From the NCBI GenBank assembly GCA_016946835.1, contig JACVTC010000115.1, positions 298,501 through 362,500 of the forward strand: 64,000 bases of DNA. The letters run 5' to 3'. Under the pieces are notes generated by a model. That model was not told the origin of the DNA and did not search any database. It saw nothing but the letters and a program-made list of their open reading frames with translations. The position numbers and the translations under genes are program-made. Numbering within the stretch: the stretch's first letter is position 1; every line of letters starts with the position of its first letter. Positions 38,399 to 53,759 of this stretch are shown here, in pieces. Source of the DNA: Neocallimastix lanati (nom. inval.) (lineage: Eukaryota > Neocallimastigomycota > Neocallimastigomycetes > Neocallimastigales > Neocallimastigaceae).

Positions 38399-40420
38399 TT
38401 AAATTTCAACATTTAAGCAATTTAATGGTAATAAACCCTCTTTATCTGTATTTAAATTTCTTCCTAATCCCCATCCATCCTGTAAAATTAAAAATATTAA
38501 TAAAAAAAAATAATAAAGAATAAAATTTTAATAAATAAATTATAAAATAAAATATATATATATATTTAATATTAATTAAATTAATATAAAATATTTTTTC
38601 ATTAAATTTAAAATTCATAATTAAATTTCTTTTTTTTACATATCATATAAATTTAAAAAAAAAAAAAAATGACAATTATAAAATAAATATTACTTACAGT
38701 GAAAATTTCATGAATAACAATAATATCATTCTTACTAATACTCATCTCATCAATCAATGAAGGCTTGAAACTACATAGAGCTGTATATTTCTTATTTAAT
38801 TTGGTATTCTTAATGTAATATTCAGGAGTATCTGGATTCATAGCTGCTTCATTAAAACTTTTATCATTCTTTAAAGCAGCGAGAGATTTCTGTACAGCAG
38901 ATGACTTATTAGAGGATATTGGTAAAGCTATAGAAGTACTATTATTTACATTATTTAAAGTAATATCACCTGTGTTTTCATTAAGAGCATTATTAATTGC
39001 ATTAGCATTTTTCTCATTTTCAACTAAGGATACTTTGCTTTTTCTATTTAAAATAGCGTTACCTTCGCTTTCAGCTAAAGAAACTCTACTTTTTCTATTT
39101 ATCATAGCATTATTTCTGAATGAATTACTTCTTGTACGAACTTCAGAATTAGATCTAACTCTTTCTTTACTCCTAGATCTTACATTCTTGAGTTGACCAT
39201 TACTAGGACTATTGTTATGTTTCTTTCTTCTTGGAACACCACCCTTTTGAGAATGAGAATGACCTAAATCTATACTTAATTCAGATTTTTCGTGAAGAGA
39301 TTTTTCATGTATTGAACGTTCATGAAGTGATTTTTCTTTTTCCTTCTTTTCATTTGATGGATAAAGAATATCTAAAACATTATTACTAATTTTGGTAACA
39401 TTTGTTGAATAAGAATAGACACTCTTTGTTTTTTCTTTTCTTTCTTTAGAATAACCCATATGTGGTGAGAAATAATCTGGGTTTCTATATTGTGAACTAT
39501 ATGAATAAAATCCATCAATATCCGAAGAAAAGGAAAGATCTCTCTCAGTAATAGAAGCATTAGGAAAAGAATAAGCATTAACGCCTCTATTTAAATTAAT
39601 AGACCTTTCTGAAACTGGAACCTTCCATATACTTGTATTAGCTTCTTCTTCATATCGTTTATTTCTTTGATAACGTTTATAAAGTAATACACCTACTATT
39701 CCTAATATAAGTAATATTACTATAACAGACGATATTATGGCAATAGTTTTCCATATATTACTACTTTCATTTCCATCATTATTTCCTAAATTACTTGAGA
39801 TATTACTTGCGGTACCGGTTGCTGTTGGGGTTTGAGCGCTAGTAGTTGTAGTAGAGGCTATTTCCAATATATGTTAACATTAAGATATTATTAGACTATT
39901 ATTAAAATTTTAATAATATTTAAAATTTTTATATATAAATAAATTACCTTTTAAAACAAGTTTTATCGTAATATCATTTGATACAGGTTTATTACTATCA
40001 TCTAAGCCAACGAGTTTATATCTTCCAGTTGAAACCTTAGGATATTTGAGGGTAAGAGTATGTACTTCTTTTTCATTGAAATCTCGAGTTTTTACTTCAT
40101 CAATAGTTATTGAATCTGTTTGATTATAAATATTAATTTTAAATTTTGAAAAAGAAGGTTCTTCTAAATAGGTATATTGAATATCATAATCTTTTCCTTT
40201 ATAACATAATTAAAAAAAGAATTTTAATATAATATTAAATATATTTTTAACTTATTAATAATTATTTATAAAAACATCAATTCGTAATATATTTAAATCA
40301 ATAAAATTCAATAAAATTGAATATACCCTTAACCCATTCATAATTATATTGTGTAAAATTAAGTACTTTGGCTTGAACTGTTGTTAAAACTGATAATATT
40401 AATAGTTTAAAGAATTTCAT
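38399..40420 (-). CDS. Single-pass membrane protein with C-terminal SH3 domain
   Basis: Four exons on the minus strand: 40420-40327, 40196-39948, 39857-38698, 38479-38399. Total 1584 bases (527 residues), phases consistent. Residues 1-17 (MKFFKLLILSVLTTVQA) are a clear signal peptide. Residues 18-114 form a beta-rich ectodomain of unknown fold. Residues 115-148 are a Ser/Thr/Asn-rich stalk. Residues 152-174 are one membrane helix (IAIISSVIVILLILGIVGVL), followed by KRYQRNKR as a stop-transfer signal. The cytosolic part has short repeats (SLHERSIHEKSLHEKS; NRKSRVSLAESE/NRKSKVSLVENE) rich in RS/KS phosphosite-like motifs. It ends in an SH3 domain at about 471-524: YTALCSFKPSLIDEMSISKN, then DGWGLGRN and GLLPLNCL. 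The topology resembles fungal Fus1-like SH3 membrane proteins, so a role linking surface events to polarity or actin complexes is plausible but inferred. Confidence 0.88.
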
Positions 40421-43400
40421 TTTGCTCCATCAAATAAATAATGCAAAATATTTTAAAATTTTAAATATATTACTCTAATCCAATAAATATAATAAATATA
40501 AATATTTAAAACTATTATTCTTTTAAATGTTTAAATTAAAAAAAAAATAAAAAAAATAAAAAAAAAGGAGATACTTTATGATTTTTTATTGAAAATTAAA
40601 ATATTTTTTATTATTTAAATTTTTGAATAAAAAAATTATTTGTATATTTGTTTTTTTATTACTTTGTTTTTTGTTTTTGTTCTTTTTTTTTTTTTTTTTT
40701 TACTAATTTCCTTTCAAGATTTGTCAATTAAAAACAAATATTGTCTTGAAAAAAAATACAATAAAAAAAATAATTAAATGAAAAATAAATTAAATTATCT
40801 TAAGGATATAGATAAAAATATGATTTTTAATAAATAAATTAAAAAATATATATATAATATTATAAATGAGATGTATCAAATTAATAATTATTTATCTGAA
40901 ATTTAATAATTATATAATTCATTAAATTTTTTAGAAAATCATAAATATTCATATATCATCGAAAATACGTGATAATTTTAATACAATGTTTATCAAATAT
41001 TCTACTTCAATTTTTAGATTAAAATATGTTCAATTATTATATTATTTATAATCGATATTTGTCTTTAATTATTAATTAATTATTTAATTATTAAATTTAA
41101 TCTTCATAAAGATAACTTTTTCGATATAAATTTATTAATCTATTTATGTTTTTGCTATTGAATTAATTTAAAATTATGATATTAATATTATTAATACTTT
41201 TTAGATAATTAAATTATATTAAATATTTCACAAATTTATACAATCTTTGATTGTGTAAAATTCAATCTCTATTCATTATTATTATCTTGTTATAAATTTT
41301 TATTTATTTATATATATATATATATATTTTTTTTTTTTTAATTATTATTATTATTATTATTTCCTATTTTATTTTGTTTGTTTTATTTTTATTTTTCTTT
41401 TTTATTGTAAATTATTGCTTTGTTTTGTTCACTTTTTTTCTTTCATAATTTTGTTATTTTATTATTTAATATAAATTTATTATTATAGATTTATTATTAT
41501 TTAAGTTTATATTAAATTAACGATTCAATAGAATCTTTTAATTAATCTTCATTTTACATTTAAAATTCTCCTTTTTTTTTTTTTTTTCTTTTATTATTAT
41601 TATTACTATTATATTAATTTTTTTTTTTTTAAAAAAAAAAAAAAAAATTATAATCCTTTTTTTTTATTATAATTATTAATTTGCTATCTTTTGATTATCA
41701 AAATTTTCATTGTTCCAAATTATTACAAATTATAAAACTTTTATAATAATTAAAATTCATATTAAAATGAATTAAAAATAAATAATAATAAATATTAATT
41801 AATTATTAAAATATTAAAATATAAAATAAAAAATAAAAAAAATATATAAAAAATGATGAAAAAAATTTCCATATATATTCATATTAATAAATTAGTATTG
41901 TTTTATATTCAAATTTAAATTTTATGAAAATAATTAATTAAAAAATATATATATATTTATAAGATATAATAAGTAAAAAAAAAAGTATGAATAAAAAATA
42001 AATATTTATAAGATATAATAAATAAAAAAAGCTTTATACGTATTATTCTTTATAAGATATTAAAAAAAATAATAATAATTATTGATTATTAAATTATCAA
42101 TCTTTTCTATACTAGCCTAAAAATTATAAATATAATTTCAAAAATATATATATATTATTAGTACTAATAGTAATAAATATAAAAAAATATAAATAATAAA
42201 ATATTATTTACTTTATTATTTACTAATAATATTATTTACTTTATATATATATTCCTAGTTATTAAGTACATATATATAATATAATATAAATCATGAATAT
42301 ATAAAAAATTGATTTTAATAAATTAAGCTTATAGATTAACTTCAAAGTTTTAAGTTTTAATATATATAATTAACAACTTTCACATATTAATAAATATAAA
42401 ATAATATATTGTAATTAATGGTTGATGACAATTAATTGATTTTTATGTCTATGAAGTTTAATTAAATTTATTTAATCTATATATTGCAATATATTATCTT
42501 TATAATTAAATGTATTACAAAACAGTGTAGTACATATGATTACTTATATATAAATAATTTATTATATTTTAATTACAATAGTAATAATATAATTTCAATT
42601 CATTGTAGCACAATATTGAATTTTAGCCAATAGCAAGTCAAGAAATATACCAAATGAGAAAAATTTTTTTCTTTTATTCATTTATTTTTACTATCATGAT
42701 TAACGATTTAAAAGTTTAAAATCAGTGGGAGATATTTCATGTTTAAGCAAAACAATTGCCTAAAATAAAAAAAATACTTAGCAGAAAAAGAATGGTTATG
42801 AAAATTTCAAGTACCTTTTTTGATACCTATAAAAAATTTTAATTACCAATAAAAAAAAAATATATAAAAAAAAAAAATTTGTAATATATATTAACTTTTA
42901 TCTGTAACTAAAAAAAATATTTATAATATATATAAACTTTTATCTGTAACCACCTTTAACTTCTACAGATAAATGTGCATCTAATATATTTCATTTTTCA
43001 ATACTTATAAATTATTATTATTATTATTATTAATAATACTATAATCATAATTAATTATTGATTGTTATTGACTATAATAATTACTTTTATTATTTATATT
43101 GCTATTATTGACTATTATTTATTATTATTTATTATTATTATTTATTATTATTATTTATTATTTAATAGTATTAGTATTATTAGTATTATTATTCAAATTA
43201 TTCGAATTATTATTATTTTATTAGAATTAGAATTAGAAATTGACGATATAGAATTAATGCTAAATTAGCATATAATTCATTGATAAAATAAATTAATATG
43301 TATCTAAATTTAGTCATAATTCCAATATAAATAAAATTGATTTTACTTTAATTGTAGATCCAAGGTTAATTATTAATACATTAATAAATATTTCTCATAA

Positions 43401-43992
43401 AACGAATTTCACCTTCTATTAGATTAAGAGTCTCAAGGTTCTTATGGACTGTAAAGATGATATGTAATTAAGGATTTTAAAAAGGTAATTACCAATACTC
43501 TTAATCAAAATTTAGTGAAATAAAATCTATATAATTACGTTAGCTTTAATAGCCGAAATTAAAGAAGGATATTAATCTCCATAACTAATGTATTGATTAC
43601 AAGACTATAAAATATTACCAGAATCTGATACATTTAAAGGAGAGAGTGAAAGCCCCTTTGTTAATCTCAAACAAACAAAAAAAAAAAAGAAAAAAAATTA
43701 ATAAAACTCACTTTACCTTCTATTAACTATTACTATCACAATTAATAAATATTGATTTAAAACAATTTATTTTTAATAATACATATTATAATATGGTTTA
43801 TCGTTTATAATATATATTATTTTAAATAATATTTAAAAAAAAAAAAAAAAAAAAAAATATTATTATTATTTATAATGTTTTAATTATTAAACAAACAATT
43901 CATATGATTTATTTATTTATTTATTGATTTATTTATTGATTTATTTATTGATTTATTTATTTATTGATTTATTGATTTATTGATTTATTGAT

Positions 43993-44047
<55 letters not shown>

Positions 44048-44204
44048 TTGATTTATTGATTTATTTATTTTAAAAATTAAATTTCAATTCATTATATTTA
44101 ATTTTATATTAATATATAATATTCTAACAATATTATTTTCTAGTAAATATTTTCTTTAATATTATTAAAGAAAAATAATTAATTTTTAAGAATTAAACTT
44201 TAAA
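40421..44204. other. AT-rich intergenic region
   Basis: No gene recognised. Poly-T at 40685-40702 and 41575-41587. A less AT-skewed block at about 43340-43670 has isolated protein-like pieces (YKTIKYYQNLIHLKERVKAP) and may be a transposon relic. The TTTATTGA array lies at 43905-44070. Confidence 0.5.
43905..44070 (+). repeat. (TTTA)n microsatellite with TTGA variants
   Basis: Tetramer array TTTATTTATTGA with irregularly spaced TTGA units. It lies about 130 bases upstream of the NOT2 start codon, so it is likely within its promoter or 5' leader region. Confidence 0.8.
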
Positions 44205-46071
<1,867 letters not shown>

Positions 46072-46109
46072 TCCCAATAAAAAAAATATATACATATATA
46101 CGCATAATT

Positions 46110-46114
<5 letters not shown>

Positions 46115-46143
<29 letters not shown>

Positions 46144-46500
46144 TTCTTTATTTTATTTTATTTTATTTTATTTTATTTTATTTTATTTTATTTTATTTTA
46201 TTTTATTTTATTTTATTTTATTTTATTTTATTTTATTTTATTCAATCTGTACTTTATATTTAGTATTATACTATTTATTTTATTTTATTTTATTCAATCT
46301 GTACTTTATATTTAGTATTATACTATTTATTTTATTTTATTTTATTCAATCTGTACTTTATATTTAGTATTATACTATTTATTTTATTTTATTTTATTCA
46401 ATCTGTACTTTATATTTAGTATTATACTATTTATTTTATTTTATTTTATTTTATTTTATTTTATTTTATTTTATTTTATTTTATTTTATTTTATTTTATT
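46115..46500 (+). repeat. (TTTTA)n satellite with four 52-base higher-order repeats
   Basis: Follows a poly-T block at 46115-46142. TTCAATCTGTACTTTATATT plus TAGTATTATACTATTTA recurs at 46241, 46293, 46345 and 46397, a regular 52-base period made of the spacer plus about three pentamers. Pentamer-only sequence flanks it on both sides. Confidence 0.9.
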
Positions 46501-48332
46501 ATTAAAATTCATATATTTACACATTATAGTCATCTTTAATATTTAATGAAATACTAATTTTAATAAATAATTATAACTAATAATAAATATAATAGGTTTT
46601 AAATAATCCAACAAAATTTTTCTTTTTGGATTAAATATATAAGCAAAATTTATTTACAAAAAAAAAAAAAAAAGAAAAAATCTAAGAGTAATATATTTAC
46701 ATCAAGCTTTTTATTATTTTCAAAGCATTAAAGTTAACTACAACAAAATATATATTAATCATTCTTTATTATTATTTATTTAATCATTTTTAAATTTTTG
46801 ATATAGATTGACTTTTATATATACAAATACATATATTATCATATTTTTAAACTAGAGTAAACATACATTATTTTTAAATAACTAACCAAAATATATATAT
46901 ATATATATTGGTAATTTTTTTTTTTTAATATTCATTATTTTTTTTAATAGATCAAATACTTTTTTTTTTTTTTTTTGAATTGTTAAACTTTAAATAACTA
47001 ATTATTAATAAAAAATGTTATGAACAATAAATATCTATTATATTATAATCATATTTATAGAAATTGTTTTAAACTAAAATATATAAATATTCTACTACCT
47101 TAAATTATATATATATAATAGTAGTAATATATATTATAAATATATACAAGCATTGTATATATATATTGTTCATATAAAAAAAAAGTATAGCGAAATAAAT
47201 AAATTTCATTAATTTTTTTTTTTTTAAAGATCCATATCTATTAATAAAAAAAAAATATCTGTAATAAATTTAAAAATAAAGAATAAAAAATAAAATAATT
47301 ATATAATATAATAATAATATAAAATTATAAAAATAAACATAAAATAAAAATATATAAATCTAGATTTAAAATCATACACAAAATATAATTCTAAATTTTT
47401 GTATTTATGTCTATTTGTATTTTTTATGTATTTTTTTAATATATTTTATAATAATCATGTGTATTTTAGCTAAATGATGATTGGTTAAAAAAGACCACTG
47501 TTTATAAAAACAAAAAAATTTTGTTAAATTTAAACAACCATCTTTAAAAAATTAAAGATTATAAAACTAAAGATTTTGTGGGCATATTTATCTATATGAT
47601 TTATATGTAGTGCAAAAATCCCCCCAAAATTACATCTATTAATTTTGGTGATGTTCTTTTGATGCTTTAGTTAATAAGAAAGAGTTAAGTGAATAAGCCG
47701 GGATATTAATATAATGGTGATAAACCGTTAATGACAAATGTCCGACTTTCACTTTGCACATAATATAAAAATATGAATTATTTGATATTTATATATTAAA
47801 CGTAAAAATTTAATTTAAAAATTGAAATTTTGGAATTTTATATATATTATTAATGATATTTTAATTTAAAAAAAAAATAGAAAATAAAAATGAAATTGAA
47901 ATGTTTAAATAGTAAATGATTTAAGATGAGAGGAAATAAAAAATAGATGAAAATATATATAATGGATAATTAAAGTCATTAAATATATAATAATATATTT
48001 AGATACGCGTAAAATATTATGTTAAAATTTATATTTCAATACATTCCTTAAGATCAATTATTTAATTTTAAATCTTATACTGAATAGATTAATAGTAAAT
48101 TTAATCTTTAAATGAAAATATAATATGATAACAATTTTATATATTAAAAAAGATCAAATGAAACTAATTTTCTTTTTCTTTTTTTTTTTAATTTATATTT
48201 TTTCCTCAAAGCATTTCTAATCATAATTTTTATTATATATTTATTTAAAAAGAATAAAATAAAACAATTTTTTTTTTATTTATGATTTTACATAAAACTT
48301 CTTTATTCTTAACTTAGCATAAAAAAAATAAA

Positions 48333-48592
48333 TTTAATTTTTTATTTTTTCACTCTATGTTTTCATTACAAAAATTTTTCTATTCCAAACTTAATAATAA
48401 AATGAAATATTCACTTTTTTTATTAAAAAAAAAAAAAAAAAAAAAAGAATAATTTTTTATTTTTTCACTCTATGTTTTCATTACAAAAATTTTTCTATTC
48501 CTAACTTAATAATAAAATGAAATATTCACTTTTTTTATTAAAAAAAAAAAAAAAAGAAAAAAGTGAATATTTCATTTTATTATTAAGTCATT
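48333..48592 (+). repeat. 116-base tandem duplication ending in a hairpin
   Basis: The block TTTTTATTTTTTCACTCTAT through TTTTCATTACAAAAATTTTT and TAATAATAAAATGAAATATT occurs at about 48340 and again about 116 bases later. After the second copy, TAATAATAAAATGAAATATT plus CAC is followed, across a poly-T/poly-A loop, by its exact reverse complement (GTGAATATTTCATTTTATTA, 48563-48582), giving a long perfect stem. Confidence 0.85.
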
Positions 48593-48744
48593 ATGTTTCT
48601 ATTCATATTTTCAATTTCAATTTTTTTTATTTTATAATATTTCTATTCATTTGTTCTCTTTTTTTTTTTTTTTTATTACTATTTTTACTTTATATCTTTA
48701 ACACAAAACATTTCTATTTATATTTTCATATCATTCATTCTTTA

Positions 48745-48786
<42 letters not shown>

Positions 48787-48995
48787 TTATTTATATTTAA
48801 TTTTACTACATATATAATATAATAAAAAAAATTTAGTTTAAAATTAATAGCTTTATAATACAAATAAATAAAACATTTTTTTTATATTTTATGTTATTAA
48901 AAAATATTTTTATTCATAACTTTTATTATTTAATATATTTAATATAAACAATAAAAATAAAAATAAAAATAAAAATAAAATAAAATAAAATAAAA

Positions 48996-49052
<57 letters not shown>

Positions 49053-49379
49053 TAATAACAAAGTTTTCTATTTTTTGTTTTTTCTTTAAATTATATTAAT
49101 TTAAATTTTTTTATTATTTATTTTTTTTTTTTTATGGTTTTAATAGATTTTTTTTATACTAAATTATTATTATTTCTGTATAGAAATAATAAAAATAAAT
49201 TCTTAGCTTATAATTAATAGTTTTATAATATAGATTTTATATTATTATGTTTTTATTACGAATCATTTTTATTCATATCATTTATTCTTTAATATTAAAA
49301 AAAAAAAATTATATTTAATTTTACTCTAAAAAATTTAGTTTAATAGCTTAATAATACAAATAAATGATAATTTCTATAT

Positions 49380-49860
49380 ATTTTATATTGATGAAAAAAA
49401 ACTTATGGATATTTTTATTATTTGTTTATCTTTTATAAAAGTTATAGATATTTTTATTATTTGTTTATCTTTTATAAAAGTTATGGATATAAGTTTTTTT
49501 TATATGATAAACAAATAATAAAAATATCCATAATTTTTATATGATAAACAAATAATAAAAATAATAAAAGCAAAGTTTTATTTTTTTTAAAAAATATATA
49601 TATTAATTTAATGGATATTTTTATTATTTGTTTATCTTTTATAAAACTTATATCCATAACTTTTATAAAAGATAAACAAATAATAAAAATATCTATAAGT
49701 TTTTTTTATATGATAAACAAATAATAAAAATATTCATAACTTTTTTATGATATACAAATAATAAAAATATCCATAATTTTTATATGATAAACAAATAATA
49801 AAAATAATAAAAGCAAAGTTTTATTTTTTTTAAAAAATATATATATTAATTTAAATATTT
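49380..49860. repeat. Cluster of interleaved inverted and direct repeats
   Basis: The core TGGATATTTTTATTATTTGT followed by TTATCTTTTATAAAAGTTAT occurs in both orientations at least seven times (49404, 49445, then inverted near 49500-49530 and 49540, direct near 49612, inverted near 49655-49700 and 49735-49800). In addition, a block from AAAATATCCATAATTTTTAT to AAAAAATATATATATTAATT is directly repeated about 243 bases apart (about 49520-49613 and 49762-49855). Several perfect stems could form. No coding sequence. Confidence 0.85.
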
Positions 49861-49904
49861 TAATTTTTTATTTTTTTTTTTTTTTTTGTTTTATTTTATT
49901 TCTT

Positions 49905-50050
49905 TAATAAATAAATTCAAAGAGTATTTTTTATTTTTACAAATTTTTTTTTTTTTTAAATTTCTTCTTTAATAAATAAAATCAAAACTATAAATTTCTT
50001 CTTTAATAAATAAATTCAAAGAGTATTTTTTATTTTTACAAAATTTTTTT
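49905..50050 (+). repeat. Direct repeat of about 75 bases
   Basis: TTTCTTTAATAAATAAATTC followed by AAAGAGTATTTTTTATTTTT occurs at about 49900 and about 49998, with a shorter third copy (TTCTTCTTTAATAAATAAAA) between them. Confidence 0.75.
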
Positions 50051-50294
50051 TTTAAATAATATTATTTTTAAATTTTTAAATTAATAATAAAAATAATTTA
50101 ATTATTTTCATTAATTTTTTAATGATAAATTTTTTTTTATTTTTAAAAATTAATAAATTATTAAACAAAATACTATTGTTATTAAATTAAAAAATATTTA
50201 AATTTACAATAAACATGTGTATAATATATTATTTATAATGATATGGGTTTATAATTATAATGATTGGTATTATTTTTTTGTTTCAATGACCTAC

Positions 50295-51068
50295 TTAAAA
50301 TGAGCTTTCAGTAGTCATTGGTCTACCGAATCTAAAGATAAACGTACTATTTATATATAATATTATTAACGAAAAAAAAATTTATGTTCAATAAAATCTC
50401 TTTTTTTTTTTAAAAAAAAAAAAAAAAATTTTTATAATTAGTTTACCTTAAGAATATACATAAACTTTGCATAACCATAAATACACCGTATTTACCATAA
50501 GCTTCACCAGTGTATTTGTCGAATAAAATCCAGAAACCAGAAATTAATCCGGCAAAAGTAACAGTGAAAGCAAAAATAATATATAGACTTTTACCTGATG
50601 AAATAGTGTTTTCTTGATTAATGTTTAAAGAATTTCTTGGAAGGACGTTTACTCTAAAAAACATATATATATGTTTAATAATTAATTACCTATTTTAAGA
50701 AAACGCATTTAAATTATATTATTTCTCTCTTAATATTTTCTTTTTCATAGTATACTTACAAGAAGAAACCAATGGTTCCAATAATACCTGGAATAAATGT
50801 TGTGAAATTTATAGCATCATTTGGTTCATTATCTTTTGGTTTACCGATTTTATTGAAATATACTAAAATATCAATAAGTAACCACCATCCAGCACCGAAC
50901 TATTATATATTTATAATAAATTTTAGTTATTAAAATTATTGTTCATATAATATACATTATTTCTTTTTTTTTATTTTTATTTTTTTTTTTTGAATAAATA
51001 TGAAAATTTACCAATACACCGGAGGCATATGATGCATATTTAGATCTTGTAGCAATTGCAGAACCCAT
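50295..51068 (-). CDS. TMEM50/Vps68 family four-TM endosomal membrane protein
   Basis: Four exons on the minus strand: 51068-51012, 50899-50760, 50653-50447, 50331-50295. Total 441 bases (146 residues), phases consistent. The family (UPF0220; yeast Vps68, animal TMEM50A/B) is about 150 residues with four helices. Matching landmarks are YASGVLFGAGWWLLIDILVY (TM1 with the conserved GWW), INFTTFIPGIIGTIGFFLVN (TM2), FAFTVTFAGLISGFWILFDK (TM3, SxWILF pattern), VFMVMQSLCIFLRFGR (TM4), and the FGR tail. Yeast Vps68 works with ESCRT-III in endosome/vacuole sorting. The last exon encodes only 12 residues and would be easy to miss, but it restores the family's FKFGR-like end. Length and all helices look normal. 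Confidence 0.92.
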
Positions 51069-51666
51069 TTTATTTTTTTTTTTTTTTTTTTTTTTATTTC
51101 TTAAAATTTATTATTCTATTGATTTACTATAGTTTTTATATAATATTTTAATTTTTATTTACTTTTTAATTATATTTTTAATGTCCTATAATTAAAAAGT
51201 ATTTCAATATACTATTACTTGTTGAATACAACCTCTTTTTTTAAAATTTAAATTTTATAAAATCTTATACTATTAATTTTATAATTTTTATCTTTTTTTT
51301 ATTTTTTTCTAATAGAATATAATAAATAAAAAAAAAACGAAAAGAAATGAGAAAAAATGAAAAATTAGATACTTTTTTTTGTCCTTTTATGTAAAATTTT
51401 TTTTCCGTTTTTAATAATATATTAATTTTAATATAAGTAAAAAATAATAACACAGTATAATAAATCTATAATATAAGAATAAAAAACGATAAAATATGAA
51501 TAAAATACTATTAAAATATAAAAAATATCTTTTTATTATATTAAATTAAAAAATAATTGTTAATAATAGAATTTTTATATTAAATAATTAATTAACCATT
51601 AAAAAATTATATTAGCATAGAGCAATTTTAATTAATATAACGATATATAAACTTGTTAAACCTTTT

Positions 51667-51697
<31 letters not shown>

Positions 51698-53740
51698 TTT
51701 TTTTTTTTTTTTTTTTTAAAAATCTTTCTTCTTTAGATTTTAATAATGATTAAAGTTAAATTAACCATTCCATTTATCAATTTTCATGGATATTAATATA
51801 ATATGAAAAAACAAATTGAATAATAATAACAATTAAGATATATATAACATAAATAAAAATATTTATTTATATTTTATTATTATTGAAATGATTAATAATA
51901 CTGGTTAAATAATATAATATTGGTTAATAATATAAAACAATCTATAATAATTTATCTAATTTAGCAATCATAAAATATATGAAATAAAATTAATAATTAA
52001 TATATCTTTATTATTTTTATCATTATAGTAAAAATATTTTTATACACATTAATATTAAAGGTAGAAATATTATTAGAAGGTGTGATCATTCATTTAATTT
52101 TTTAATTTATAAAACAAATGTCATTAGATAATTAAAATAGTAATATAAAAAAATAAAATGTTTTTTTTTTTTTTTAAACATTTGAAAATTATTTATAAAA
52201 AAAAATTTGTTAAAAATAGAATTAATATATGAAAAAAATTCGGTCATCGGATAAAAAGTTAATCAATTATATAATAAAATAAAATCGATGAAGTATATTA
52301 TCATTATTATTATTTACATTATTGTTTGTATTATTAAAATCTGTCAATATTAATTATTTTTATAATAGGTTCAAAAGCATGGTTCTTAAAAAAAAAAAAA
52401 TTATCTTAAATTCTCATGGTTGTTAGTGTATTTTTTGTTATACTATTTTTATAATATATTCTTTTTCTACATACTGTTTTTTATATATTCTTTTTCTAAA
52501 CTATTTTTTCTACATACTGTTTTTTATATATTCTTTTTCTAAACTATTTTTCCTTTAAAATAAAAAAAATAATTAATTATTGTTTACTTTTAAATAATTA
52601 CATACAATAATAAAAATAATAATTAATTAATGTTTACTTTTAAATAATTACATACAATTATAATATTTGTTAACATGTATATTAGTAAATACTAATATAC
52701 ATTTTAAATAAAGAATTCATATAGAAGTAACTATAGATATTATTCTAAAATGATGCATTACTAAATTATATAATTATAAATATATCATAAACTAATTTTA
52801 ATTTCAAATTTCAAAATATAATTGAATGATTATATGTATTAAATAAATTAAACAATTTATTTTTATTAATATTATTTTTAATTATGATTGGTTAAATTTT
52901 AATTTTCAATATTATAAATGTTTTTATGGATTTAAAATAAATTAGACTAATATTAAATAATTAATAAAAAAAAAAAAGAAAGAGTTATAAAGAAATAATT
53001 ATATCATAATATTAATAATATTATTAATAATTTTTTTTTTTTTTTTTTTTAATTTAACTTGTTAATTTATTAAATTTAAATATAAAAATAATAAAGTGTG
53101 ACAAGTAAAATTTATAAAATAAAATTCTTTAATTATTACGGTTCCGAAGAAAAAACATAATAAAAAAAAAAAAATATCATTTACAAATTATTATATTGCA
53201 ATACTATTAATAAAAATATGATACCTATGAATAATAGCAATAAATAATGACACACTACTGTAATTATTTAAAATTATTTATTAAATTTAAATATTAATAT
53301 TATTTATTACTACATATATATTTTTAATTAATTTTATTTAAAATTTAAGAAGTAATCAATTAATATAATATATAATTAGTAAATAATACCTTAATAATTG
53401 ACATTGAAAAAATAACACTAATACTGATTATATTTTTTTTTTTTAATATATATTTCATAAAATATTATTTTATGAAATATATACTAATTAATCATATATT
53501 AATATAATATATAATTAATAATATTTAATAATTAAACATTTTTAAAACATAATAACACCAATATTTATCATTATTTTTTATTTTAGGATATATATTATTA
53601 AATAATTTTTATATTTTTTATATATTATTAAATAATTTTTATATAATTATGTAGCACATATTTAATATGTATATATATTAAATAATTTCTGTATCATAAT
53701 AATGCAACAATAAATAATAATAATAATATAAAATAAAATA
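51069..53740. other. AT-rich intergenic region
   Basis: No gene recognised. Poly-A/T blocks at 51072-51095 and 51690-51718. Tandem duplications occur near 52440-52560 (unit of about 43 bases, TACTGTTTTTTATATATTCT), 52560-52665 (TTTACTTTTAAATAATTACA, two copies) and 53590-53645. Confidence 0.5.
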
Positions 53741-53759
53741 TGTTAATACAAAATACATA

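Larger units (their letters stand above)
46501..50294. other. AT-rich intergenic region with unusual repeat structure
   Basis: No gene recognised. 47440-47770 is a less AT-skewed island (contains GGGGGG in complement, GCCGGGATATTAATATAATG, GTCCGACTTTCACTTTGCAC) of unknown nature. 48333-48600 holds a duplicated segment plus a hairpin, 49380-49860 a cluster of inverted and direct repeats, and 49905-50050 a direct repeat. (AAT)n is at 48998-49050 and poly-A at 48750-48784. Confidence 0.5.

Noticed and set aside
38972-39196. Plus-strand 74-codon Leu/Phe-rich frame
   Set aside because: Antisense to the SH3 membrane protein exon, with hydrophobicity caused by Lys/Glu/Asn codons read backwards.
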